Source: Chloroflexota bacterium
GTDB lineage: Bacteria; Chloroflexota; Chloroflexia; Chloroflexales; Kallotenuaceae
Assembly (NCBI GenBank): GCA_019240175.1
Contig: JAFAYS010000870.1
Span: 1 to 17,400 of the forward strand
Reading direction: 5' to 3'
Length of the DNA: 17,400 nt
In this document: piece after piece, positions 7,115 to 15,332 of the stretch
Numbering within the stretch: position 1 is the first letter of the stretch
How the letters are laid out: the number at the start of each line of letters is the position of its first letter
Notes under the pieces: generated by a model
Told to the model about the DNA's origin: nothing
The model's database searches: none
Seen by the model: only the letters and a program-made list of their open reading frames with translations
Program-made: the position numbers and the translations under genes

Positions 7115-10100
7115 ATGTATCTTAAACGCCTCGAAATCTATGGCTTTAAAACGTTTGCCCAGCGCACGACGTTTGATTTTCCGCCGGGCGTGACCGCAGT
7201 TGTCGGGCCGAACGGCTCCGGTAAATCGAATGTTGCCGACGCCGTACGCTGGGTGCTCGGCGAGCAAAGCTTCGCCAATCTGCGCTCGAAGCGTACCGAC
7301 GATCTGGTCTTTGGCGGCGGCAAAGGTCGCGCGCCGATGGGCTTTGCGGAGGTCTTTTTGACGATCGATAACAGCGATCGTCTGCTGCCGCTGCCCTACG
7401 ACGAGGTCACGATCGGGCGGCGCGCCTACCGCAACGGCGAGAACGAGTACAGCATCAATCGGGCGCGTGTGCGGCTGCGCGATGTTATGGATGCCGTCGC
7501 GCCGCTTGGTGCGTCCTACACGCTGATCAATCAAGGCCTGGTCGATACGGCGCTGGCGCTGCAGCCCGAGGAGCGGCGGCGGCTCTTCGAGGATGCGGCG
7601 GAGATCGGGCCGTATCAAGCCAAAAAACACGAGGCCGAGCGGCGGCTGCGTGAGACCGAGACTAACCTGGTGCGCTTGAGCGATCTAGTCAGTGAGCTAG
7701 AGCCGCAGCTGCGCACGCTCAAGCGCCAGGCGCGTGACGCCGAGGCGGTCGGCGCGGTCGAGGCCGAGCTACACGCGCTGCTGCGCCAGCACTACGCGAT
7801 CCAGTGGACGCAGACGATCGCGCAGCTTCAGGCGGCGGAGCAGGACGAGACGCGGCTGGCCGCCGATCTGACCGAGAAGCGCGCGTCACGTGAGGCGGCG
7901 GCTGAGATGTTGCAGGCCGATCGCGAGCAGATGCGGGATCGCCGCGCGGCCCTGGAGCAGATCCGCGCCACACAATCTCAGACGACGCGGCAGGTCGAGT
8001 CGGCGTCGCGCGAGCTGGCGGTGGCTGAGGAGCGATCCGCTGGCCTGCGTCAGCGTCAGACCGAGCTGGCGGCGCGGCGCACGCAGCTTGAGTCCGCCGC
8101 CAACGCTGCTCGTGAGCAGGTGCAGCTCCTGACTGTGCAGGCCGCCGAGCTTGAGTCCACGCTGGCCGAGCAGCGCAGTCGCTTGCAGGAGTCCGAGGCG
8201 GCGCTCAAGCGTGAACTGGATGTGCGCCGTGCCGCCGAGGCCGAGCTATCCGCCCGGCGTGAGGCGCTGGTCAAAGCGACGACCGCGCTGGAAACCGAGC
8301 GTGTCAGGCAGCAGTCATTGGCGCGGCGGCTGGCGACGATCGAGGCCGAGAGCGCCGATCTCGACTCAACAATGCAGGGGGGCGCGGCGCTGGTGGAGCA
8401 GCACGGCGCGGCGGTCACAGCCGCCCAGCAGACGCTCGAAGCGGCTGAAGCGCGGATCACGGCGGCGACCCAGGGCCTGGAGTCGCTGCGGGCTGAGGGC
8501 GAGGCGCGACGCCGTGAGCGAGAGCAGCTTGACGAGCGCATCACGGCGGCCAAGCGGGCGCACGGCGAGCTTTCGGCGCGCTACGATGCGCTGAATCGGC
8601 TGGCGCGCTCTTACGAGGGCACGTTCGCGGGTGTGCGCGTGGCCATGCAGTGGGCTGAGCGCGAGAACCGATCCGGCTTTGCGCTGGTCTCGTCGCTGCT
8701 GCGTGTGCCAGCCGAGCTAGAAACCGCGATCGAGGTGGCGCTGGGCGCGCGGCTGCAAAACGTGGTCGTGGAGCGCTGGGCCGATGCCGATGCCGCGATC
8801 GCACAGCTCAAACGATCGAACAGTGGGCGCGCAACATTCCTGCCGCTGGATACGTTAAAGCCAGGTCGCCGGCTGACGGTGCCGCGACTGAGCGGTATTC
8901 AGGGCATCGCGGCGGATCTGATCGATGTCGACGCGCAGTATACACCGATCGCCGCGTATCTGCTGGGCCGCACGCTGATCGCCGATGATCTGGCGGCTGC
9001 CCGACGCGCACTGTCCGAGCTTGAGGGCGGCTGGACGATCGTCACCTTGAGCGGCGAGCAGGTCGCGACCGGCGGCGCTGTGACCGGTGGCGCGGCAACC
9101 CGCGAGAGCGGCACGCTGCGCCGTGAGCGTGAGCTACGCGAGCTGCCGGCGCAGCTCAAGTCGGCGCAGAACGTGGTGGAGCAGGTCCAGGCTGAGCGTT
9201 CGGAGATCGCGCGGCGGATCGAGGAGGTGCAGCAGGAGCTGCGGCAGGCGGAAACAGCCTTGCGCGAAGCCCGCACCGCGCGGGATCAGGCGCAGCGCCA
9301 CGTCGAGGATCGACGCCGCGTGTTGCATCGCGCCGAGGCCGATGTGGCCGCATTGAACCGTCGGCGGGCGGATGTGCAGCGTGAGCACGCGGCGCTTGAG
9401 CAGCAGATCCAATCGGCGCAGAGCGTGGTCCAGGCCGCAGAAGCATCGTTTGCGCGGGTGCAGGCCGAGACCAATGCTGCTGAGGCCGAGCTAACCGAGC
9501 GGCTGGCGGCGATGGGCAACGACGAGGCGCTGCTCCGTGAGCAACGTGGCCGTTTTGCCCAGCTAGAAGCCGAACAGCGCAGTCAGTTGGCCGCGATCCG
9601 CGCCCAGGAGCAGGCTGCCAGCCGCTCGGATCTTGAGCGGTCAGCGGTAGAGCAGCAGGGAACGCAGCTGGCGCAAGAGCTGGCCGCGCTGAGCGCGACG
9701 ATCGAGGCGCTGCAAACTCGGCAGGCGGATCTGCAAGCTCAGGCCCAGACCGTGACCGAGCAGGTCGTCGCCGCTCAAGCGGTGGTACGCGAGGCCGAGC
9801 AGCGGCTGGAAACGCTTGAAGCCGCCGAGCGCGATCTCACCGCCGCGACGCTGGCGCTTGAGTCGGCGCATGGCGCGGCAGCAGTGGAGCTACAGCGTCG
9901 GCGCTCGGATCGAGATGCCGTGTGGGAGCGCGCCGCTGAAGACAACATCGACGTCGAGCAGCTGGTGCGTGAGCAGTCCAGCGCCGACGAAGCCGAGCCT
10001 GAGGCCGCGCTGGCCCCACGCATCGATCAGCTGCGGGGGCGGCTGCGACGTATGGGACCGGTCAATGCGCTGGCACCGGAGGAATACCGCGCCACGCAAG

Positions 10101-10687
10101 AGCGCTACAGCTTTATGACCGAGCAGTTGGCGGATGTGCGCGCGGCGACGGTCTCGCTGCGTGAGGCGATCAGCCAGCTCGATCAGGTGATGCAGCAGCA
10201 CTTCGAGGCCACCTTTGAGGCGGTTGGCCGCGAGTTTAGCCAGAAGTTCACGCAGCTGTTCGGCGGCGGCACGGCGCGGCTCTCGCTGCTGCGCTCCGAG
10301 AGCGAGGCCGAGGGCGTGCAGGGCATCGAGATTCTGGCCCAGCCGCCGGGCAAACGTCAGCTCAATCTCCAGCTGCTTTCGGGCGGCGAGCGAGCGCTGA
10401 CGGCAGCCGCGCTGCTCTTCGCGATCCTGACCGTCAATCCGAGTCCGTTTTGTATTCTGGACGAGGTTGATGCGGCGCTCGACGAGGCCAATGTGGTGCG
10501 CTTTCGCGAGGCGCTGCTGGAGCTGGCGCAGCAGACCCAGTTTATTCTGGTGACGCATAATCGTGGCACGGTAGAAGCTGCTGACACTTTATATGGGATA
10601 ACGATGGCCGAAGACGGCGGCTCGCGGGTGCTCTCGGTGCGGCTGGAAGAGGTTGACGAGGACGGATCGCTGGCGCTGGCAGGGTAA
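7115..10687 (+). CDS. smc: Chromosome segregation/condensation protein SMC
   Basis: This 1190-residue protein has full SMC architecture. The N-terminal head opens with MYLKRLEIYGFKTFA, Walker A GPNGSGKS (31-38) and the Q-loop (GEQSF, Gln51). A long Glu/Gln/Ala/Arg-rich coiled coil spans about 165-495. The hinge occupies about 499-655, with a Gly-rich end (GEQVATGGAVTGGA). A returning coiled coil covers about 660-975 and is followed by the MGPVN motif (980-984). The C-terminal head has the signature LSGGER (1088-1093) and Walker B CILDEVD (1113-1119). The length matches bacterial SMC. It is the ATP-driven DNA-looping subunit that works with ScpA and ScpB, neither of which is encoded here. The start is fixed by the conserved N-terminus, since no strong ribosome site precedes it. 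Confidence 0.97.
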   Translation: MYLKRLEIYGFKTFAQRTTFDFPPGVTAVVGPNGSGKSNVADAVRWVLGEQSFANLRSKRTDDLVFGGGKGRAPMGFAEVFLTIDNSDRLLPLPYDEVTIGRRAYRNGENEYSINRARVRLRDVMDAVAPLGASYTLINQGLVDTALALQPEERRRLFEDAAEIGPYQAKKHEAERRLRETETNLVRLSDLVSELEPQLRTLKRQARDAEAVGAVEAELHALLRQHYAIQWTQTIAQLQAAEQDETRLAADLTEKRASREAAAEMLQADREQMRDRRAALEQIRATQSQTTRQVESASRELAVAEERSAGLRQRQTELAARRTQLESAANAAREQVQLLTVQAAELESTLAEQRSRLQESEAALKRELDVRRAAEAELSARREALVKATTALETERVRQQSLARRLATIEAESADLDSTMQGGAALVEQHGAAVTAAQQTLEAAEARITAATQGLESLRAEGEARRREREQLDERITAAKRAHGELSARYDALNRLARSYEGTFAGVRVAMQWAERENRSGFALVSSLLRVPAELETAIEVALGARLQNVVVERWADADAAIAQLKRSNSGRATFLPLDTLKPGRRLTVPRLSGIQGIAADLIDVDAQYTPIAAYLLGRTLIADDLAAARRALSELEGGWTIVTLSGEQVATGGAVTGGAATRESGTLRRERELRELPAQLKSAQNVVEQVQAERSEIARRIEEVQQELRQAETALREARTARDQAQRHVEDRRRVLHRAEADVAALNRRRADVQREHAALEQQIQSAQSVVQAAEASFARVQAETNAAEAELTERLAAMGNDEALLREQRGRFAQLEAEQRSQLAAIRAQEQAASRSDLERSAVEQQGTQLAQELAALSATIEALQTRQADLQAQAQTVTEQVVAAQAVVREAEQRLETLEAAERDLTAATLALESAHGAAAVELQRRRSDRDAVWERAAEDNIDVEQLVREQSSADEAEPEAALAPRIDQLRGRLRRMGPVNALAPEEYRATQERYSFMTEQLADVRAATVSLREAISQLDQVMQQHFEATFEAVGREFSQKFTQLFGGGTARLSLLRSESEAEGVQGIEILAQPPGKRQLNLQLLSGGERALTAAALLFAILTVNPSPFCILDEVDAALDEANVVRFREALLELAQQTQFILVTHNRGTVEAADTLYGITMAEDGGSRVLSVRLEEVDEDGSLALAG

Positions 10688-10720
10688 AGCTGCGGCGACA
10701 AAAATAACTACAGGACTCAG

Positions 10721-10740
10721 GACGCTAGGCGTCTAGACGC
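10721..10740. promoter_or_regulatory. Overlapping inverted repeats upstream of flippase -10 (candidate operator or attenuator)
   Basis: GACGC (10721-10725) and GCGTC (10729-10733) can pair around a 3-nt loop. The same GCGTC belongs to a perfect 12-bp palindrome GCGTCTAGACGC (10729-10740). The two pairings are mutually exclusive. The block lies immediately upstream of an extended -10 element and covers the position where a -35 box would be. It could bind a regulator of the downstream genes or be a remnant of smc 3' structure. No U-run follows, so it is not a standard terminator. Confidence 0.35.
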
Positions 10741-10742
10741 TG

Positions 10743-10751
10743 TGGTATGAT
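10743..10751 (+). promoter_or_regulatory. Extended -10 promoter (TGGTATGAT) for the flippase-amylase-GNAT operon
   Basis: TGn-TATGAT matches the extended -10 consensus at five of six hexamer positions plus the TG. It lies about 70 bp before the supported start codon at 10822, predicting a leader of about 65 nt beginning near 10758. The ATG at 10747 lies inside this element and so would not be in the transcript. No good -35 is seen. Confidence 0.45.
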
Positions 10752-10821
10752 CCGGTCGGGCAGAAGAGATGGAGATTGGCTGGGCTGCGTTGGCGGCCCG
10801 CGATCAGGAGGCAAATACTCT

Positions 10822-11871
10822 ATGGCGTGGCTACAACGCCATTGGCGACTACTTCTTGGCCTTGTTTTCATTGGCGCGCTTATTGGCATTGTTGTCACGC
10901 AGCGAGGAGAGCTGATCGAGGTCGGACGTATCCTCGGCATGGCGCATCCTGGCTGGCTGGCGGCGTCGCTGCTGGTGCAAAGCCTGGTCTATCTCTGCTT
11001 TGCGGCGGTCTACTGGCGCAGCCTGCATCTACTGGGCTATCACGTTCGTCTACCCTCGCTGTATGGCGTCGCGTTCGTGGCGATCTTTCTAGGCCGCGTA
11101 TTTCCGGCGGGCGGCACCAGCACCTTCGCCTTTTTGCTCTACCAGCTGCGGCGACGCGGCATTCCCGACGGCACCGGCGCGGTCGCGGTCACGCTCGACG
11201 GCCTTTCCTATCTGATCGGCTTCTTTATTCTGCTTTCCAGCGGCTTCATCTATCTTTTCACCCACGGCGATCTTAAAGTTAATCAGGTGCTGATTGTCGC
11301 GCTGCTGTCGATGGTGATCATGGCGCTGGGCATGTATGTCTGGGGCCTGTCCCGCGATCGAGGGCTGTTGACGCGACGGGCGCTGAGCATCAAAAACTGG
11401 CTGGCGCGCGTGCTCCGCCGCAACTGGGGCGATACGCAGGTGCTCTCGTTTATTGCCGAGCTGTACGAGGGCGGCGCGCTGATTAGCCGTGATCGCTTTG
11501 GCTTTGTGCAGCTGGTCGGGCTGCATGTCACGGCGCTGCTCTTCGACTGCGTCACGCTGCTGCTGCTCTTCTGGGCGGTCGGTCAGTGGCCGCATTTCTC
11601 GGTCGTGCTGCTGGGCTACAGTCTGGCCTATTTTCTCAGCACGATCTCGTCGCTGCCCGGCGGCGGCGGCTCGTTTGAGCTGACGATGACCGCAACCATG
11701 GCGACGCTCGGCATCGATCACGCGCTGGCGCTCTCGGTGACGCTGCTCTACCGGCTGCTGGCCTTCTGGATGCCGCTCTTTATCTCGGCAGTGATCTATC
11801 GGCGCGTGCATTACCATAACGAGGAGCCGCCCAAACGCCGCGAGGTTGTGCCGGTCACGCTGCGCGACTAG
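10822..11871 (+). CDS. Flippase-like integral membrane protein (UPF0104 / lysylphosphatidylglycerol synthase TM family)
   Basis: This 349-residue, mostly hydrophobic protein has about eight membrane segments. The family marks are GRVFPAGGTSTFAF (91-104) and STISSLPGGGGSFEL (273-287), as in the membrane domain shared with MprF and other COG0392 proteins, which are thought to move lipids across the membrane. I chose the ATG at 10822: AGGAGG (10806-10811) lies upstream and the protein then begins MAWLQRHWRLLLG with a normal first helix. An in-frame ATG at 10747 would add 25 polar residues of no family character and overlaps a likely -10. The C-terminus is a short basic cytoplasmic tail. The next gene starts 37 bp downstream. 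The lipid substrate is unknown. Confidence 0.85.
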   Translation: MAWLQRHWRLLLGLVFIGALIGIVVTQRGELIEVGRILGMAHPGWLAASLLVQSLVYLCFAAVYWRSLHLLGYHVRLPSLYGVAFVAIFLGRVFPAGGTSTFAFLLYQLRRRGIPDGTGAVAVTLDGLSYLIGFFILLSSGFIYLFTHGDLKVNQVLIVALLSMVIMALGMYVWGLSRDRGLLTRRALSIKNWLARVLRRNWGDTQVLSFIAELYEGGALISRDRFGFVQLVGLHVTALLFDCVTLLLLFWAVGQWPHFSVVLLGYSLAYFLSTISSLPGGGGSFELTMTATMATLGIDHALALSVTLLYRLLAFWMPLFISAVIYRRVHYHNEEPPKRREVVPVTLRD

Positions 11872-11908
11872 CGGCACGCAATCAAAGAGCGCCGCAGAAA
11901 GGTTTTGT

Positions 11909-13384
11909 ATGCGATCTGTTCGTTGGTTCTCCGGTATGATGGCGCTGCTAGTGCTGCTGGCCGGCTGTGGTGAGGCTGCTGTCGCGCCGCCCGCTGCGAC
12001 GACTGCCGCGAGTGCGTCGCCCGCTCCCTCACCCACAACTTCCGCGACTGCTACTACTTCCCCGCCAACCCCGACGATCGCCGCAACGAGCACGAGCGCT
12101 CCCGCGATCGAAACCGAGACCGCTCAAGCCAGTTCCGAGTTTAACCTGCCGCCGGAGTGGGCGCGCGGCGCAACGATCTATCAGATCTTTGTGCGCACGT
12201 TCACGCCCGAAGGCACGATCGCTGCGGCGACCGCGCGGCTGCCCGAGATCCGCGATCTGGGCGCTGAGGTCGTGTATCTGCTGCCGATCCATCCGATCGG
12301 CGCTGAGCGGCGTAAAGGCAGTCTGGGCAGCCCCTACAGTGTGCGCGACTACCGCGCGATCGATCCCGCGCTGGGCACCGCCGACGATTTTCGCGCCTTT
12401 GTCGAGCAAGCGCACAGCCTGGATCTGCGCGTGATGCTGGATCTGGTTGCCAACCATAGCGCCTGGGACAATCCGCTGATCACGGAGCATCCCGACTGGT
12501 ATATGCACAACGCGGCGGGCGAGATCGTGCCGCCCAACGCCGACTGGACCGATGTCGCCGACCTGGACTACGCCAACGCCGATCTGCGCCGCTACATGAT
12601 CGAGACCAGCTTGTACTGGGTCAACGAGTTTGGCATCGATGGCTTTCGTGCTGACGCCGCCGAGCAGGTGCCGACCGACTTCTGGCGCGCCTGGCGGGAA
12701 GCGCTCAAAGCCGCCAATCCCGAGCTGCTGCTGCTCTCTGAATCCGACGTCCCGGCGATGTATCGTGCCGGCTTCGAGGTTGCCTACGACTGGAACACGC
12801 AGCCCGCGTTTACCGCCGCGCTCTTGAACCCAAAGCTCACGCAGCGAGCGCTCGCGCCAATCGTGGCCGAGCAGCGCCGCGCTGGCGATCAGCGGTGGCG
12901 GATGCGCTACCTCGAAAATCATGACCAGGAGCGTATCGCCTCGGTGCCGACGCCCAAGGTCGCGCGCCGAGCTGCCGCCGCGTTCCTGCTGACGCTGCCC
13001 GGACTGCCGCTGATCTACGCCGGCCAGGAGGTCGGTGCGACCGAGCGGCCTTCGCTGTTCGAGCCAAACACGGTTAATTTTGCCCGTGGCGACGAGAATC
13101 TGCGCGCGATCTACGCCGAGCTGATCAAGCTGCGCCGCGAAAATCCCGCCCTACGCGAAGGAACACTCACGCCGCTCTCAACCGACGACCAGCAGTTCTT
13201 GCTTTTCGAGCGCGCCACGGCTGAGCAGCGCGTGCTGGTCTTTATCAATATGCAAATCAAGCCGGAGTATGCCGAGCTTGGGGATCTGACCGAAGGTCGC
13301 AATCTTCAAACGGGCGAAACCGTCGATCTGAGTCGCGGGCTATCTGTGGAAGGCTACGGCTACCGGCTGATCGAAATTCCCTAG
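11909..13384 (+). CDS. Alpha-amylase family (GH13) lipoprotein
   Basis: This 491-residue protein starts with a lipoprotein signal peptide ending in LLAGC (lipidated Cys20). A Pro/Thr/Ser/Ala-rich linker follows to about residue 80, then the GH13 barrel (ATIYQIFVRTFTPEG onward). The four conserved regions are present: DLVANH (178-183), FRADAAE with nucleophile Asp249 and Arg247, acid/base Glu278 (LSESD), and ENHD with His338 and Asp339. It is thus likely an active, membrane-anchored extracytoplasmic glycosidase or transglycosidase acting on alpha-glucans or alpha-glucosides. Only a short C-terminal beta domain follows. The ATG at 11909 has AAAGG (11898-11902) upstream with a 6-nt spacer. An in-frame TTG at 11846 would overlap the flippase gene and spoil the signal peptide. 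Exact specificity cannot be read by eye. Confidence 0.9.
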   Translation: MRSVRWFSGMMALLVLLAGCGEAAVAPPAATTAASASPAPSPTTSATATTSPPTPTIAATSTSAPAIETETAQASSEFNLPPEWARGATIYQIFVRTFTPEGTIAAATARLPEIRDLGAEVVYLLPIHPIGAERRKGSLGSPYSVRDYRAIDPALGTADDFRAFVEQAHSLDLRVMLDLVANHSAWDNPLITEHPDWYMHNAAGEIVPPNADWTDVADLDYANADLRRYMIETSLYWVNEFGIDGFRADAAEQVPTDFWRAWREALKAANPELLLLSESDVPAMYRAGFEVAYDWNTQPAFTAALLNPKLTQRALAPIVAEQRRAGDQRWRMRYLENHDQERIASVPTPKVARRAAAAFLLTLPGLPLIYAGQEVGATERPSLFEPNTVNFARGDENLRAIYAELIKLRRENPALREGTLTPLSTDDQQFLLFERATAEQRVLVFINMQIKPEYAELGDLTEGRNLQTGETVDLSRGLSVEGYGYRLIEIP

Positions 13385-13393
13385 AGGTGTGCT

Positions 13394-13996
13394 ATGACTA
13401 CTCCCGCCAAGGTCCTGCAACCAGTTACGCTTGAAGGCCAGGTCGTGCGGCTGGAGCCGCTGACGCTGGATCATCTCGACCAGCTGTGTGAGGTCGCCCT
13501 GGACGAAGATCTGTGGCGCTGGACGACCACGCAGGTACGTACCCGCGACGAGCTGCGCCAGTACATCGAGGCGGCGCTGCACAGCCAGCAGCAGGGCACC
13601 GCGCTGCCCTTCGCGACGATCGAGCGTGCCAGCGGACGCGCGATCGGCAGCACGCGCTACGGCAACGTCGAGCTGCGCGATCGTCGCGTTGAGATCGGCT
13701 GGACCTGGGTCGGGCAGCCCTGGCAGCGGACGGCGGTCAATACCGAGGCCAAGTATTTGATGCTGCGCTATGCCTTCGAGACGCTTGGCTGCATCCGGGT
13801 CGAGCTCAAAACCGACGCGCTCAACGAGCGCTCGCGACGGGCGATTGCGCGCATCGGGGCCAAAGAAGAAGGCCTGCTGCGCCAGCATATGGTCACGGCC
13901 AGCGGACGGCTGCGTGACACCGTGTATTTCAGCGTGCTCGATCGGGAATGGCCGGAGGTCAAGGCCGCGCTAGAGGCCAAGCTCGATCGATCGTAG
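13394..13996 (+). CDS. GNAT family N-acetyltransferase, RimJ/RimL-like
   Basis: This 200-residue cytoplasmic protein has the GNAT fold signature. It includes VRLEPLTLDHLDQL (18-31), the strand with GRAIGSTRYGNVELRDRRVE (81-100), IGWTWVGQPWQRTAVNTEAK leading into the acetyl-CoA-binding helix (101-120), and LKTDALNERSRRAIARIG near 138-155. The last motif, with Asn144, is typical of RimJ/RimL-type enzymes that acetylate protein N-termini or small amines. The acetyl-CoA loop lacks the usual Gly-x-Gly, which is common in this subgroup. Its ribosome site AGAGG (13383-13387) overlaps the stop codon of the amylase gene, and only 9 bp separate the two, so they are almost certainly co-transcribed. The substrate is unknown and a link to the amylase is not obvious. 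Confidence 0.88.
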   Translation: MTTPAKVLQPVTLEGQVVRLEPLTLDHLDQLCEVALDEDLWRWTTTQVRTRDELRQYIEAALHSQQQGTALPFATIERASGRAIGSTRYGNVELRDRRVEIGWTWVGQPWQRTAVNTEAKYLMLRYAFETLGCIRVELKTDALNERSRRAIARIGAKEEGLLRQHMVTASGRLRDTVYFSVLDREWPEVKAALEAKLDRS

Positions 13997-14007
13997 CGCG
14001 GCCCGAG

Positions 14008-14028
14008 ATCCGGATCGTGCTGCCGGAT
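14008..14028. terminator. Possible weak terminator between convergent genes
   Basis: ATCCGG (14008-14013) and CCGGAT (14023-14028) form a 6-bp stem with a 9-nt loop in the 32-bp gap between the convergent GNAT and PLP-enzyme genes. The plus side continues with TTTAG, a very short U-run; the minus side has no U-run. This is the only hairpin in the gap, but it is short. Confidence 0.3.
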
Positions 14029-15210
14029 TTAGCCCTGCTTGATAATCTCGGCCAGCGTATCGCGCAGCAGCACCAGCTCTTCCTCGGTATTGTAAAAGCC
14101 AGTGCTGACCCGTAGGACATAGCCGTTCGCGACCGGAATCGTGCGCAGGACAATATTGCGCTCACGCAGCGTGCCGGCGATCGTCGTCGGATCGAGGCCG
14201 TCGATCGTGAATGCGACCAGCCCGGCATGATCAGCCGTGGTCAAGATCGTCGCGCCTGGCAGCTTGCGCAGCAGATCACGTGCCCGATTTGCCAGCCGCT
14301 GAATACGATCGAACGCCCACTCCCAGCCTACAGTTTCTTCCAGCCAGTTAAGACTTGCCAGCATTGCCGCCGCGCCAGGCCGGAAGATCGAGCTGGTCTC
14401 GTAGCGGCGCGCGCTGGGCGCGTAGAGAAAGTCGCCATTGAGCGTGTAGCTTTCGGGATCGCGTAGGGAGAATACGCCGACAAAGGTTGGTTTCACCAGG
14501 CTTAGCCGATCCCAGCGCACATACAGCGCGCCGATGCCTTCCGGGCCGCAAAGCCATTTCTGGCCGGGCATCGCGTAGAAGTCTACGCCCGACGCGTGCA
14601 GATCCAGCGGTACCGCGCCCACCGACTGCGCGCCATCGACCAGCACCAGCACGCCACGCCGGTGCGCCAGCGCCACGATCTCATCCAGCGGCAGGAGTGC
14701 GCCGCTGCTCCAGCTGACATGCGACAAGCTCAGCAGCCGTGTGCGCGGCGTGATCGCCTCGTCCAGCGCCGCCAGCACCGCCGCTCGATCGTTGCCCAGG
14801 CCCAGATCGACCACGCGCACATCTACGCCAAAGCGCTGCGCGACCACGTAGGCCGGCAGTAATCCGCCCTCATGCTCAAGCATGGTCGTCAGAAGCTCGT
14901 CGCCCGGCTGCCAGTTCAAGCCCCAGCAGACGATATTCATGCCGTCGGTCGTGTGGTGCGTCAGCGCGATCTCGTCGGCATCGGCATTGACCAGCCGCGC
15001 AAATGCGGCGCGCAGCCCGTCGAGTGTCTGAATCACGCGCTCGAAGCCCAGGATATCGCCGCGACCCTGCTCGAAGTTGTGCTGCGCTTCGTCGAGCAGC
15101 GTCTGCTGCGCCGCCTGGGGAAATGGTCCGGCTGTGCCGGTATTCAGGTAGGCTACAGCCGCTACTGCGCCAAGGTCAGCCCGGATTCGGTTCAGATGCT
15201 CATCGTTCAT
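14029..15210 (-). CDS. Class V PLP-dependent aminotransferase-fold enzyme (cysteine desulfurase / isopenicillin N epimerase-like)
   Basis: This 393-residue protein opens with YLNTGTAGPFP (21-31), as in class V aminotransferases. The PLP-binding Asp192 lies in LVDGAQSVGAVPLD (190-203). The Schiff-base Lys218 lies in FYAMPGQKWLCGPEGIGALY (211-230), and His113 and His164 fall at the usual ring-contact positions. The C-terminal catalytic Cys loop of SufS/NifS desulfurases is absent: the matching region reads LRVSTGFYNTEEEL (366-379), and the only cysteines are at 95 and 221. It is therefore more likely a CefD-like epimerase, lyase or aminotransferase than a true desulfurase. GAGGAG (complement of 15217-15222) lies 6 nt before the ATG. 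The gene has its own promoter and is not in an Fe-S operon. The substrate is unknown. Confidence 0.88.
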   Translation of the reverse strand: MNDEHLNRIRADLGAVAAVAYLNTGTAGPFPQAAQQTLLDEAQHNFEQGRGDILGFERVIQTLDGLRAAFARLVNADADEIALTHHTTDGMNIVCWGLNWQPGDELLTTMLEHEGGLLPAYVVAQRFGVDVRVVDLGLGNDRAAVLAALDEAITPRTRLLSLSHVSWSSGALLPLDEIVALAHRRGVLVLVDGAQSVGAVPLDLHASGVDFYAMPGQKWLCGPEGIGALYVRWDRLSLVKPTFVGVFSLRDPESYTLNGDFLYAPSARRYETSSIFRPGAAAMLASLNWLEETVGWEWAFDRIQRLANRARDLLRKLPGATILTTADHAGLVAFTIDGLDPTTIAGTLRERNIVLRTIPVANGYVLRVSTGFYNTEEELVLLRDTLAEIIKQG

Positions 15211-15237
15211 TGACGGCTCCTCAAAGACTTAACCGCC

Positions 15238-15243
15238 ATTATA
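15238..15243 (-). promoter_or_regulatory. Promoter -10 (TATAAT) for the PLP enzyme gene
   Basis: A perfect TATAAT on the minus strand lies 28 bp before the ATG, predicting a leader of about 20 nt. A weak -35 (TTCAGC, complement of 15262-15267) sits at an 18-bp spacing. The element lies just downstream of the terminator of the preceding minus-strand gene, as expected for a separate unit. Confidence 0.6.
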
Positions 15244-15283
15244 GCGCGGGCCGTCGAATACGCTGAACGTTTGTCGGGCAAGC

Positions 15284-15310
15284 AAAAGCTCCCGCCAGCG
15301 ACGGGAGCTT
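15284..15310 (-). terminator. Intrinsic terminator after the small exported protein gene
   Basis: A 9-bp perfect stem (AAGCTCCCG at 15286-15294 with CGGGAGCTT at 15302-15310) has a 7-nt loop. On the minus strand it is followed by TTTTGCTTG, a moderate U-tract. It lies 23 bp beyond the stop codon of the minus-strand gene at 15333-16088 and upstream of the promoter of the next minus-strand gene. Confidence 0.8.
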
Positions 15311-15332
15311 GCGTGGAAGGATGGTGGAATTT

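Noticed and set aside
11089..12093. Long 334-codon open frame on the minus strand
   Set aside because: It is antisense to the flippase-like and GH13 genes and has Gln/Arg/His-rich composition with no recognisable domain.
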